A stretch of 12,307 nt of DNA. It comes from Candidatus Delongbacteria bacterium. GTDB taxonomy: Bacteria; Bacteroidota; Bacteroidia; Bacteroidales; ML635J-15. Shown here piece by piece: positions 6,310-12,307 of the stretch (the first letter of the stretch is position 1; the number at the start of each line of letters is the position of its first letter). The position numbers were made by a program, and so were the translations under genes. Below the pieces are notes generated by a model, which saw nothing but the letters and a program-made list of their open reading frames with translations, was not told where the DNA came from and did no database searches. The stretch covers positions 1-12,307 of the forward strand of contig JAQIDD010000097.1 of assembly GCA_027858215.1 (NCBI GenBank), written 5' to 3'.

Positions 6310-8919
6310 TTATTTCCCGGACAATTTCTTAATATCATTGAGCTTATTCAGGGCTTCGACCGGGGTTAGATTATTGACGTCAATGTCTTTTATCTTGTCG
6401 CGGATGTCTTTTAAGACCGGATCATCCAACTGAAAAATACTCATTTGCATGCCTTCACGCTGGGTTCTGTTGGTACTGGTGGGGCGTTTCATGCCTTTTT
6501 CGGTTGAGCCCGCTTCAAGCTGTTCAAGGATTTGATTGGCGCGCTTTACCACTGAAGGCGGCATACCTGCCATTTTAGCCACATGAATGCCAAAACTATG
6601 TTCACTGCCACCACGTTCCAGTTTGCGGAGAAATAATATTTTATTGTCCACTTCTTTTACAGACACATTAAAATTTCTAATGCGTGAGAAGGATTTTTCC
6701 ATTTCGTTCAACTCATGATAGTGAGTAGCAAACAATGTCTTGGCATGTGATTTCGGATGTTCGTGGATGTATTCAGCAATGGCCCAGGCAATGCTTATGC
6801 CATCATAAGTACTGGTTCCCCTGCCCAACTCATCCAACAATATCAGGCTGCGTTCGCTGATGTTATTCAGGATATTGGCAGCCTCATTCATTTCCACCAT
6901 AAACGTGGATTCTCCAAGGGAGATGTTATCGGAAGCCCCTACCCTGGTGAAAATTTTATCCACCATGCCAATGTTGGCAGTGTGTGCCGGAACGTAACTG
7001 CCGGCCTGCGCCATCAGGCAAATCAGTGCAGTTTGACGCAACAATGCTGATTTGCCGGACATGTTTGGCCCAGTGATCATCATGATTTGCTGATTTTCCG
7101 TATCAAGTAACACATCGTTAGGCACGTATTTTTCTTCGGCAGAAAGTTGCTTTTCGATTACAGGATGCCTCCCCTTTTGGATATCAATCACCAAAGCATC
7201 ATCCACGGATGGTTTGTTGTATTCATTTTCTATGGCGGATATTGCAAATGAACAAAGGCAATCAAGATGCGCTACCATGGAGGCGTTCAATTGTACCACT
7301 TCGGTATATTCCGATAAGGATGTGACGAGTTTGTTGAAAAGCTGTTGTTCGAGTTCGAGTATTTTTTCTTCGGCCCCCAGTATCCTGGATTCATATTCTT
7401 TCAGCTCATCGTTGATATAGCGCTCAGCACTAACCAGTGTCTGACGGCGCACCCAATCTTCAGGCACTTTGTGTTTGTGGGTATTTCTGACTTCAAAATA
7501 ATAACCAAACACATTGTTATATCCTACTTTGAGGCTGCTGATACCGGTTATTTCGGCCTGTTCATGCTGCATTTTCAGGAGGTAATCTTTTCCTGAATGG
7601 GCTATTTTCCTGAGTTCATCCAGTTCGGACGAAACACCATCAGCGATGACTCCTCCTTTGTTAACCAGCACGGGCGGATCATCAGTGATTTCCTTTTCTA
7701 TGCGATCACGGATCTCCTGGCATGGATTGAGTTGATCGGCAATCTGCCTGAGTCCAGCATCATCAATGTCAGACAATTGCTTTTTTATGGGTTCAATGGC
7801 ATGAAAAGCAGCTTTGAATTGATTTACTTCCCGTGGATTTACCTTCCCCACAACAACACGAGATATCAGGCGTTCAAGGTCACCGATGTTGCGAAAATGC
7901 CCCGATAACTCATCCCGTAATTCATTGTTGTTGATAAGAAATTCAACACTATCCAGGCGCTGATTGATTTTTTGAACATCCAGCAGTGGAAATGCCAGCC
8001 AGCGTTTCAACAGCCTGGCTCCCATAGCCGTTTTGGTTTTATCAAGCACATCAATCAGGGATTTTCCTCCCGGATTGAGGGGTTGAAAAATCTCTAGGTT
8101 GTCTATGGTAAACTTGTCTAACCACACGTAATTATCTTCAGTGAGCCTGGTAATGCCAGTGATGTGATCAATCTGGCGATGTTCAGTCAACTCAAGGTAA
8201 TTCATTACGGCTCCTGCGGCTACAATACCGGCTTTAGCGCCTTCCACACCGAAGCCTTTCAGGTTTTTGGTTTGAAAATGGTTCAACAATTTATCATAGG
8301 CATTGTCGAGGGTAAACACCCATTCATCAAGGGGGTATGTAATGAATCTATCACCAATAAATTCAGATATTTCATCCTTTTTGGAACGCTGATAAAGCAC
8401 CTCTTTGGGCTTCATGCTTTGTAAAAGCTTATCAACATATCCCCTGTTTCCTTCTGCAAGCAAAAATTCACCAGTGGAAATATCCAGAAAGGCTAAGCCG
8501 GTTTTAGGCTTATCAAAGTAAATACAGGCAAGAAAATTGTTTTCACGGTGTTCCAGTACATTTTCGTGCATGGAAATTCCCGGTGTCACCATCTCGGTAA
8601 TGCCCCGTTTTACCAGTTTTTTTGCTGCTTTTGGGTCTTCAAGCTGCTCACATATAGCCACGCGTTGTCCGGCTCTGACAAGCCGTGGCAAATATGTATC
8701 CAGGGCATGGTAAGGAAATCCGGCAAGATCAACATAAGAAGCAGCTCCGTTGGCACGTTTTGTCAGCGTAATACCCAAAATTCGTGAAATTTCAACGGCA
8801 TCGGTTTCAAATGTCTCGTAAAAATCCCCGACACGAAACAACAGGATAGCATCAGCATGTTTTGCTTTGATCCTGTAATACTGATCCATCAACGGGGTTT
8901 TACTTATTTTTTTTGCCAT
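6310..8919 (-). CDS. mutS: DNA mismatch repair protein MutS
   Basis: This 869-aa cytoplasmic ATPase recognises base mismatches and small loops and starts methyl-independent or MutL-dependent repair. Length is normal for bacterial MutS1 (about 850-880). The N-terminal mismatch-binding motif G-D-F-Y-E lies at 31-35, with the intercalating Phe33 and Glu35. Connector and core/lever/clamp domains span about 127-570. The ATPase follows: Walker A GPNMSGKS (617-624), the conserved STFMVEM segment (671-677), Walker B LILLDELGRGTS (692-703) and the switch histidine in ATHYHEL (731-737). QMSIF (825-829) fits a beta-clamp binding motif of the QxxLF type, as known in other MutS tails. All key residues are present, so it should be active. 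Lack of the Smr domain and presence of the mismatch-binding domain exclude MutS2. No mutL is in the window. The start at 8919 gives the expected N-terminus, and a -7-like box lies just upstream. Confidence 0.98.
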   Translation of the reverse strand: MAKKISKTPLMDQYYRIKAKHADAILLFRVGDFYETFETDAVEISRILGITLTKRANGAASYVDLAGFPYHALDTYLPRLVRAGQRVAICEQLEDPKAAKKLVKRGITEMVTPGISMHENVLEHRENNFLACIYFDKPKTGLAFLDISTGEFLLAEGNRGYVDKLLQSMKPKEVLYQRSKKDEISEFIGDRFITYPLDEWVFTLDNAYDKLLNHFQTKNLKGFGVEGAKAGIVAAGAVMNYLELTEHRQIDHITGITRLTEDNYVWLDKFTIDNLEIFQPLNPGGKSLIDVLDKTKTAMGARLLKRWLAFPLLDVQKINQRLDSVEFLINNNELRDELSGHFRNIGDLERLISRVVVGKVNPREVNQFKAAFHAIEPIKKQLSDIDDAGLRQIADQLNPCQEIRDRIEKEITDDPPVLVNKGGVIADGVSSELDELRKIAHSGKDYLLKMQHEQAEITGISSLKVGYNNVFGYYFEVRNTHKHKVPEDWVRRQTLVSAERYINDELKEYESRILGAEEKILELEQQLFNKLVTSLSEYTEVVQLNASMVAHLDCLCSFAISAIENEYNKPSVDDALVIDIQKGRHPVIEKQLSAEEKYVPNDVLLDTENQQIMMITGPNMSGKSALLRQTALICLMAQAGSYVPAHTANIGMVDKIFTRVGASDNISLGESTFMVEMNEAANILNNISERSLILLDELGRGTSTYDGISIAWAIAEYIHEHPKSHAKTLFATHYHELNEMEKSFSRIRNFNVSVKEVDNKILFLRKLERGGSEHSFGIHVAKMAGMPPSVVKRANQILEQLEAGSTEKGMKRPTSTNRTQREGMQMSIFQLDDPVLKDIRDKIKDIDVNNLTPVEALNKLNDIKKLSGK

Positions 8920-8937
8920 GTAAATGCGTATTTAAGG

Positions 8938-8945
8938 CAAAAATA
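8938..8945 (-). promoter_or_regulatory. Candidate -7 element for mutS
   Basis: The minus-strand sequence TATTTTTG fits TAnnTTTG and lies 19 bases upstream of the mutS ATG, implying a leader of about 12 bases. No TTG is found at the expected -33 position, only a T-run near 8962-8968. mutS may instead be read through from the DUF2147 gene, 81 bp upstream, because no terminator is seen between them. Confidence 0.3.
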
Positions 8946-9000
8946 CGATGATTTTTCCCTGTAAAAAAATATAGTCACTATGATTTACCAACACAAAGGA

Positions 9001-9423
9001 TTACTGGTAACGTATCCAGTTTTGCGTCCTGTATAGCGGGCCAATGTACCCTCTAACGTTCAGTTTTGTATCACTTTCCGCCCAAATTTTGCAGTTGTAA
9101 TATTTGCCTTTTTCGGGATCAAGTATGCCATCATCGCCTGTCCATTTTCCCCTTTTCTTTTCCAGGCCGTAAATGATACGCATCTCCTTCAATGGTTTGT
9201 TTTTCAATTTCCCCGGGCATTCGGTACATTTGGCATTCGGGTCTTTATTTTCAATCAATTTCACAATTTTACCATACAGTTTTCCATCTGCTTTATACAC
9301 TTTTACAATGGATTTGGGATTCCCGGTTTCATCATCAATGGTTTTCCACAATCCTTCCACTGATTGCGCATTCAACATCAGCGGCACGATGAACAAACTT
9401 AAAATCAGACTGCATTTTTTCAT
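9001..9423 (-). CDS. Small secreted DUF2147 family protein
   Basis: A 140-aa protein starting at the ATG at 9421-9423. An in-frame ATG 13 codons further upstream would place charged residues before the signal peptide, so the internal start MKKCSLILSL is preferred. The signal peptide covers residues 1-20 and ends LMLNAQ. The mature part matches the DUF2147 pattern: EGLWKTIDDETGNPKSIV (23-40), a C-x-x-C pair (C66, C69), GDDGILDPEKGKYYNCKIW (96-114) and LNVRGYIG...RTQNWIR (121-138). Members of this family are periplasmic or secreted beta-barrel-like proteins of unknown function found in many Bacteroidota and Proteobacteria. The CxxC pair might bind metal or form a disulfide; this is inference. 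The neighbouring mutS does not suggest a role. Confidence 0.88.
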   Translation of the reverse strand: MKKCSLILSLFIVPLMLNAQSVEGLWKTIDDETGNPKSIVKVYKADGKLYGKIVKLIENKDPNAKCTECPGKLKNKPLKEMRIIYGLEKKRGKWTGDDGILDPEKGKYYNCKIWAESDTKLNVRGYIGPLYRTQNWIRYQ

Positions 9424-9666
9424 AAGATTACATTTTGTTATTTTCTGTTGTGCAAAATACAAGATTATTTGTAACTAATGATGCATAAATTGATGGGTTT
9501 TGTCCACATAAATTTATTATGTTGTATGTTTACAGGCCGATATCTACTTATACGAAAACTTTCAACAGGTTATTAATCTACCTTCCAGGTTTTACTTATT
9601 ATTGGGCTGATATACAATATGCTCTACGCCAACATTATTACAAAAACCTCAAAAAAAAATTCCTTT

Positions 9667-9682
9667 TGTAACATTTGTTACA
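9667..9682 (+). promoter_or_regulatory. Crp/Fnr-type operator candidate (TGTAAC-N4-GTTACA)
   Basis: Two perfect 6-base inverted half-sites are separated by four bases, the geometry and size expected for a dimeric Crp/Fnr-superfamily regulator (FNR itself uses TTGAT-N4-ATCAA). The centre lies about 62 bases before the ATG of the iron-sulfur protein. If the -7-like box at 9704-9711 is used, the centre falls close to -41.5 from the start of transcription, the classic position for class II activation. An oxygen- or nitrosative-stress regulator such as an HcpR-like protein is a reasonable guess, but no regulator gene is in the window. Confidence 0.5.
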
Positions 9683-9703
9683 TTTCATTAATAATGTGTT
9701 CTG

Positions 9704-9711
9704 TAAATTAG
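9704..9711 (+). promoter_or_regulatory. Candidate -7 element for the iron-sulfur protein gene
   Basis: TAAATTAG matches TAnnTTTG at all but one fixed position. It would place transcription near 9716 and leave a leader of about 21 bases. No well-spaced TTG is found at -33, which fits an activator-dependent promoter served by the adjacent palindrome. Confidence 0.3.
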
Positions 9712-9736
9712 CATCAGAAATTTAAACATAATAATT

Positions 9737-10606
9737 ATGAAACGAGATATTGTAACCATTAATGAAGATCTATGCGACGGCTGCGGTTTGTGTATTCCCA
9801 ATTGTCATGAGGGTGCTTTGCAGATTATTGATAATAAAGCACGCCTTGTAAGTGATTTAATGTGTGATGGATTAGGTGCATGTATAGGGCATTGTCCTCA
9901 AGAAGCTATAAGCATAGAGAAAAGAGAAGCAAAACCATACGATGAGATAAAAGTAATGTCCGATATGGTAAAAAAAGGAAAGAGCACAGTTGTTGCTCAC
10001 CTGAAGCATTTAAAAGATCATGATGAATCTAAATTAGTAAAACAGGGAATTAAGTATTTAATTGACAATGAAAAATCAATCGACTTTTCCGTCAATGATG
10101 TTATAAAAAAAGTACATAAAAGTAAACCAGATGGCGATTGTCATTCCGGTGGTTGTCCCGGTTCTGCAGAGAAAGAATTTGTCGTTCCTGAAACAAAGGG
10201 AAATGAAACACCATTAGCAGTTCCTTCTCAACTCAAACACTGGCCTGTACAGTTACACCTGGCCAACCCTGCAGCAGGATTTTTTCATGGGGCTGATGTA
10301 GTTATAGCTGCAGATTGCACAGCTTTTACATATGGTAATTTTCACGCTGAATTTATCAAGGATAAATCATTGGTCATTGCATGTCCAAAACTAGATTCAG
10401 GATTAGGAACATATGTGGAAAAGATCAGAAAAATGATTGACGAAGCAAAAGTAAATACCTTAACTGTAGTTATTATGGAAGTTCCCTGTTGCGGTGGATT
10501 AATTCAAATCGTAAAAAAAGCAGTGGATGAAGCACAAAGAAAAGTACCTGTAAAACAAGTTATTATTGGTATTCAGGGAAAAATACAGGATGTGAAATGG
10601 ATTTAA
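9737..10606 (+). CDS. Ferredoxin-like iron-sulfur protein with cysteine-containing C-terminal domain
   Basis: The 289-aa cytoplasmic protein has no signal peptide. Residues 1-60 resemble a two-cluster bacterial ferredoxin. The first motif is complete: C13-x2-C16-x2-C19-x3-C23. The second is C43-x5-C49-x3-C53, with Leu46 where a fourth ligand would stand, so the second cluster may be [3Fe-4S] or use another ligand. A helical linker (about 65-130) follows, then a C135-x4-C140 motif (HSGGCPGS). The C-terminal domain (about 165-289) has C194 in VVIAADCTAF, C216 in IACPKLD and the pair C251-C252 in EVPCCGGL. I recognise the family as a 4Fe-4S protein common in anaerobes, often linked with hybrid-cluster protein (hcp) genes and sometimes called frdX; that assignment is from memory. 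A role in electron transfer during anaerobic or nitrosative stress is inferred, and the upstream palindrome agrees. No hcp gene is in the window. Confidence 0.85.
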   Translation: MKRDIVTINEDLCDGCGLCIPNCHEGALQIIDNKARLVSDLMCDGLGACIGHCPQEAISIEKREAKPYDEIKVMSDMVKKGKSTVVAHLKHLKDHDESKLVKQGIKYLIDNEKSIDFSVNDVIKKVHKSKPDGDCHSGGCPGSAEKEFVVPETKGNETPLAVPSQLKHWPVQLHLANPAAGFFHGADVVIAADCTAFTYGNFHAEFIKDKSLVIACPKLDSGLGTYVEKIRKMIDEAKVNTLTVVIMEVPCCGGLIQIVKKAVDEAQRKVPVKQVIIGIQGKIQDVKWI

Positions 10607-10649
10607 AACACTACTAAAGTGTAGTTTATAAATAACTTGTTTCTTTTAA

Positions 10650-10785
10650 TTCGTAGCGGAAAATCTGCTATAAACAGACCTTTAATATTAAAATCAAGGT
10701 TCTAAAAAACTTATCTTGTAAAACATAATAAGATTGATAAAAATCTTTGTTTTTATGTAAAATCTTGATTTTCTTTCGCTACGAA
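10650..10785. repeat. Nested inverted-repeat region before the saccharopine dehydrogenase gene
   Basis: Most of the 205-bp gap is self-complementary. Outer arms TTCGTAGCG (10650-10658) and CGCTACGAA (10777-10785) match perfectly over 9 bp. Inner arms AAAATCAAG (10690-10698) and CTTGATTTT (10764-10772) also match over 9 bp. Between them lie smaller stems: CTTAT/ATAAG (10710-10714, 10728-10732), AAGATT/AATCTT (10730-10735, 10742-10747) and a 12-bp palindrome at 10681-10692. No T-tract follows on either strand, so it is not a plain terminator. It could be a short non-autonomous element or a structured leader ending 26 bases before the ATG. Confidence 0.65.
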
Positions 10786-10811
10786 AAAATAAACATAAAA
10801 ACGCAAATACA

Positions 10812-12146
10812 ATGAAACGCATTTTAGTATTAGGAGCCGGGCTTTCAGCCACCAGTCTGATTGACTACCTGCTCAAACATTCAGAGATAGAAGACTGGCA
10901 ATTGCGCATCGGGAACAGGCATACCGAAAAGACCAGAGAAAAAATTGCCGGACATCCCCGCGGTGAAGCCATCAAATTTGACGTTCAAAACCAGGCGCAA
11001 ATTGATGAAGAAGTAAAAGGGTGTGATATTGCCGTATCATTCCTTCCGGCACGCTTTCATGCACTGATAGCTGAAGCCTGTGTAAAACACGGAAAACACA
11101 TGGTAACAGCGTCTTATGTCTCAAAAGAGATGCAGGCACTTGATAAATCTGCAAAGGACAAAGGCATAGTAATGTTAAACGAGCTGGGTGTTGACCCGGG
11201 CATTGACCATATGTCAGCCATGCGTGTAATTGATGACATCCGCGACCAGGGTGGAAAAATGCTTGCATTTTCTTCGAGCACAGGCGGTTTGATAGCTCCG
11301 GAATATGACAACAATCCATGGCATTACAAATTCACATGGAACCCCCGCAACGTTGTACTGGCAGGTCAGGCAACATCCTGTTATCTGGAAAACAACAAAT
11401 ACAAATACATTCCGTACCATCAATTGTTTACCAGAACAGCAAAAACTGAAGTACTGGATTTTGGTAAATTTGAAATTTACCCCAACAGGGATTCCTTGTC
11501 ATATCGTAAAACCTACGGCCTGGAAGACATTCCCAGCATTTTCAGGGGAACATTCCGCCGTCCGGGGTATTGCAAAGCATGGAACGTCTTTGTACAACTA
11601 GGCCTTACAGATGACACTGTTATTTATGAAGGCGATGAAAATACCTCTTACAGAGAATTCATCAATTCATTCCTGCCCTATGATCCGGAAAGGTCTGTTG
11701 AAGATAAAATTTGTTCCATGTTACATTTGGATCCTGATGGTGAAATTATGGAAAAATTCGAATGGCTTGGTATCTTTGAGGACACGCCGATAAACATGAA
11801 AAACGCTTCGCCTGCAGAGATTCTACAAAGCATACTCGAAGAAAAACTTGCACTCGGAGAAAATGACAAAGACATGATTGTCATGCAGCATAAATTTGTG
11901 TATGAACAGGATGGAGTGAAAAAAGGCAGGAAATCAAGTTTTGCCTACATTGGCAAAGACCAGACTCAAACAGCTATGGCCATCACGGTAGGTATCCCGG
12001 CTGCCATTGCCGTTCGCCTGCTTGCCATTGGAGAGATCAAACTTACGGGCGTACATACACCTGTTATTCCCGAGTTGTATAATCCCATTCTTGACGAACT
12101 GGAAAAATATGACATTCAGTTTATTGAAGAAGACATGGAAGTGTAA
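10812..12146 (+). CDS. Saccharopine dehydrogenase (L-glutamate-forming, LYS9-like)
   Basis: The 444-aa cytoplasmic enzyme is close in length to yeast Lys9 (about 446 aa). It would interconvert saccharopine with 2-aminoadipate semialdehyde plus glutamate, using NAD(P), in lysine breakdown or synthesis. The N-terminal Rossmann fold shows VLGAGLSA (6-13) with the GxGxxA nucleotide-binding loop. Residues 123-137 carry the family hallmark NELGVDPGIDHMSAM, preceded by TASYVSKEM (99-107). SSTGGLIAPE (155-164) starts the substrate-binding domain. The C-terminal part (about 380-435) returns to the Rossmann core (GIPAAIAVRLLA). No partner lysine-ketoglutarate reductase is in the window, so the pathway direction cannot be read. 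A related carboxynorspermidine-type dehydrogenase is possible but fits less well. It starts with ATG at 10812, with no Shine-Dalgarno, after the structured gap. Confidence 0.9.
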   Translation: MKRILVLGAGLSATSLIDYLLKHSEIEDWQLRIGNRHTEKTREKIAGHPRGEAIKFDVQNQAQIDEEVKGCDIAVSFLPARFHALIAEACVKHGKHMVTASYVSKEMQALDKSAKDKGIVMLNELGVDPGIDHMSAMRVIDDIRDQGGKMLAFSSSTGGLIAPEYDNNPWHYKFTWNPRNVVLAGQATSCYLENNKYKYIPYHQLFTRTAKTEVLDFGKFEIYPNRDSLSYRKTYGLEDIPSIFRGTFRRPGYCKAWNVFVQLGLTDDTVIYEGDENTSYREFINSFLPYDPERSVEDKICSMLHLDPDGEIMEKFEWLGIFEDTPINMKNASPAEILQSILEEKLALGENDKDMIVMQHKFVYEQDGVKKGRKSSFAYIGKDQTQTAMAITVGIPAAIAVRLLAIGEIKLTGVHTPVIPELYNPILDELEKYDIQFIEEDMEV

Positions 12147-12155
12147 GTTTGTAAA

Positions 12156-12307
12156 CTAATCAATTAAGGGGACTTCTATTAATTCTTTTGCATCAAGATT
12201 TTCAGCGTTTTTCATAGACAATGAAAATTTTTGAAGCACTATCGGGATAATGCAATAAAATTTGAAGCAGTATATGAGAAACGCTGAAAACCCCACGGGA
12301 ACAAATA
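12156..12307 (-). CDS. Possible 3' end of a convergent gene (partial, doubtful)
   Basis: Reading leftwards from the window edge, one minus-strand frame stays open for 50 codons and stops at TAG (12156-12158), 9 bp after the saccharopine dehydrogenase stop. The inferred tail ends NLDAKELIEVPLID. The stretch before it is rich in Phe, Ile, Cys and Tyr and overlaps the inverted repeat, so it may be translated noise. No family is recognised. Confidence 0.2.
   Translation of the reverse strand, partial: FVPVGFSAFLIYCFKFYCIIPIVLQKFSLSMKNAENLDAKELIEVPLID
12199..12290. repeat. Inverted repeat pair with internal direct repeats
   Basis: The 18-base arms at 12199-12216 and 12273-12290 are reverse complements with one mismatch, separated by 56 bases. 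Inside, TTTGAAGCA followed by C/G and TAT occurs twice in direct orientation (12230-12242 and 12261-12273). It could be a small intergenic element, or a long-loop terminator region for the saccharopine dehydrogenase gene, though no T-tract follows the second arm. Confidence 0.65.

Larger units (their letters stand above)
9424..9736. other. Divergent intergenic region (313 bp)
   Basis: This region separates the minus-strand DUF2147 gene from the plus-strand iron-sulfur protein gene. On the DUF2147 side, a TATTTTG sequence (complement of 9453-9459) is close to a -7 box but one base short. On the other side lie a 16-bp palindrome (9667-9682) and a -7-like box (9704-9711). The middle (about 9490-9650) shows no ORF or clear structure to my eye. 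Confidence 0.6.

Noticed and set aside
7597..7908. 103-aa plus-strand ORF opposite mutS
   Set aside because: Lies antisense to an intact mutS core domain and has no recognisable motif.
9424..9462. Upstream ATG extending the DUF2147 protein by 13 residues
   Set aside because: The extension would bury the signal peptide behind a polar stretch; the internal MKK start gives a canonical signal peptide.
10608..10622. ACACT/AGTGT hairpin as terminator of the iron-sulfur gene
   Set aside because: The stem is only 5 bp and no real T-tract follows.
10650..10811. Lysine riboswitch before the saccharopine dehydrogenase gene
   Set aside because: No conserved lysine-riboswitch core or five-way junction pattern could be recognised, and the arms look like nested simple inverted repeats.
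10972..11319. 115-aa minus-strand ORF opposite the saccharopine dehydrogenase gene
   Set aside because: It opposes the conserved Rossmann and DPGIDH region; its Cys/His-rich translation looks like antisense noise.

Overview
The window looks like chromosome of a member of the Bacteroidota (a Bacteroidales/Marinilabiliales-like anaerobe or facultative anaerobe is my guess). The support is indirect but consistent. Two secreted proteins end in domains resembling type IX secretion (T9SS) C-terminal sorting domains. Signal peptides end in the typical Ala/Ser-x-Gln pattern. Start codons are preceded by A/T-rich sequence instead of a Shine-Dalgarno motif. One promoter matches the Bacteroidota -33 TTTG / -7 TAnnTTTG consensus very well. 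The genes are conserved housekeeping or envelope genes. No transposase, phage gene, CRISPR array, tRNA or rRNA was recognised.

Layout, left half (1-9423, all genes on the minus strand). A perfect 100-bp palindrome lies at the window edge and contains a strong GC-rich terminator hairpin. Reading leftwards from 9423, the genes are: a small secreted DUF2147 protein; mutS (DNA mismatch recognition ATPase); a periplasmic protein with three LysM domains followed by a type-I periplasmic-binding-protein-like domain; a 769-aa secreted beta-propeller protein with LVIVD-like repeats and a sorting domain; and a 519-aa secreted five-bladed propeller protein resembling GH43/GH32 glycosidases, with an Ig/PKD-like module and a sorting domain. 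The last two are 53 bp apart and may be co-transcribed.

Right half (9737-12146, plus strand). A divergent 313-bp intergenic region carries a 16-bp Crp/Fnr-type palindrome in front of a 289-aa iron-sulfur protein: an N-terminal ferredoxin-like part with one complete and one incomplete cluster motif, and a cysteine-containing C-terminal domain. A 205-bp gap full of nested inverted repeats separates it from a saccharopine dehydrogenase (L-glutamate-forming, LYS9-like). The last 160 bp hold another inverted repeat pair and an open frame of uncertain reality.

How the genes relate: they do not form one pathway. The left block mixes envelope/secretion functions with DNA repair. The right block holds a redox protein, probably regulated by oxygen or nitrosative stress, and an amino-acid metabolism enzyme. 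I see no clear new defence or mobile system. The most interesting items are the iron-sulfur protein with its operator, three intergenic repeat structures (6204-6306, 10650-10785, 12199-12290), and the edge palindrome, which may be an assembly artefact.
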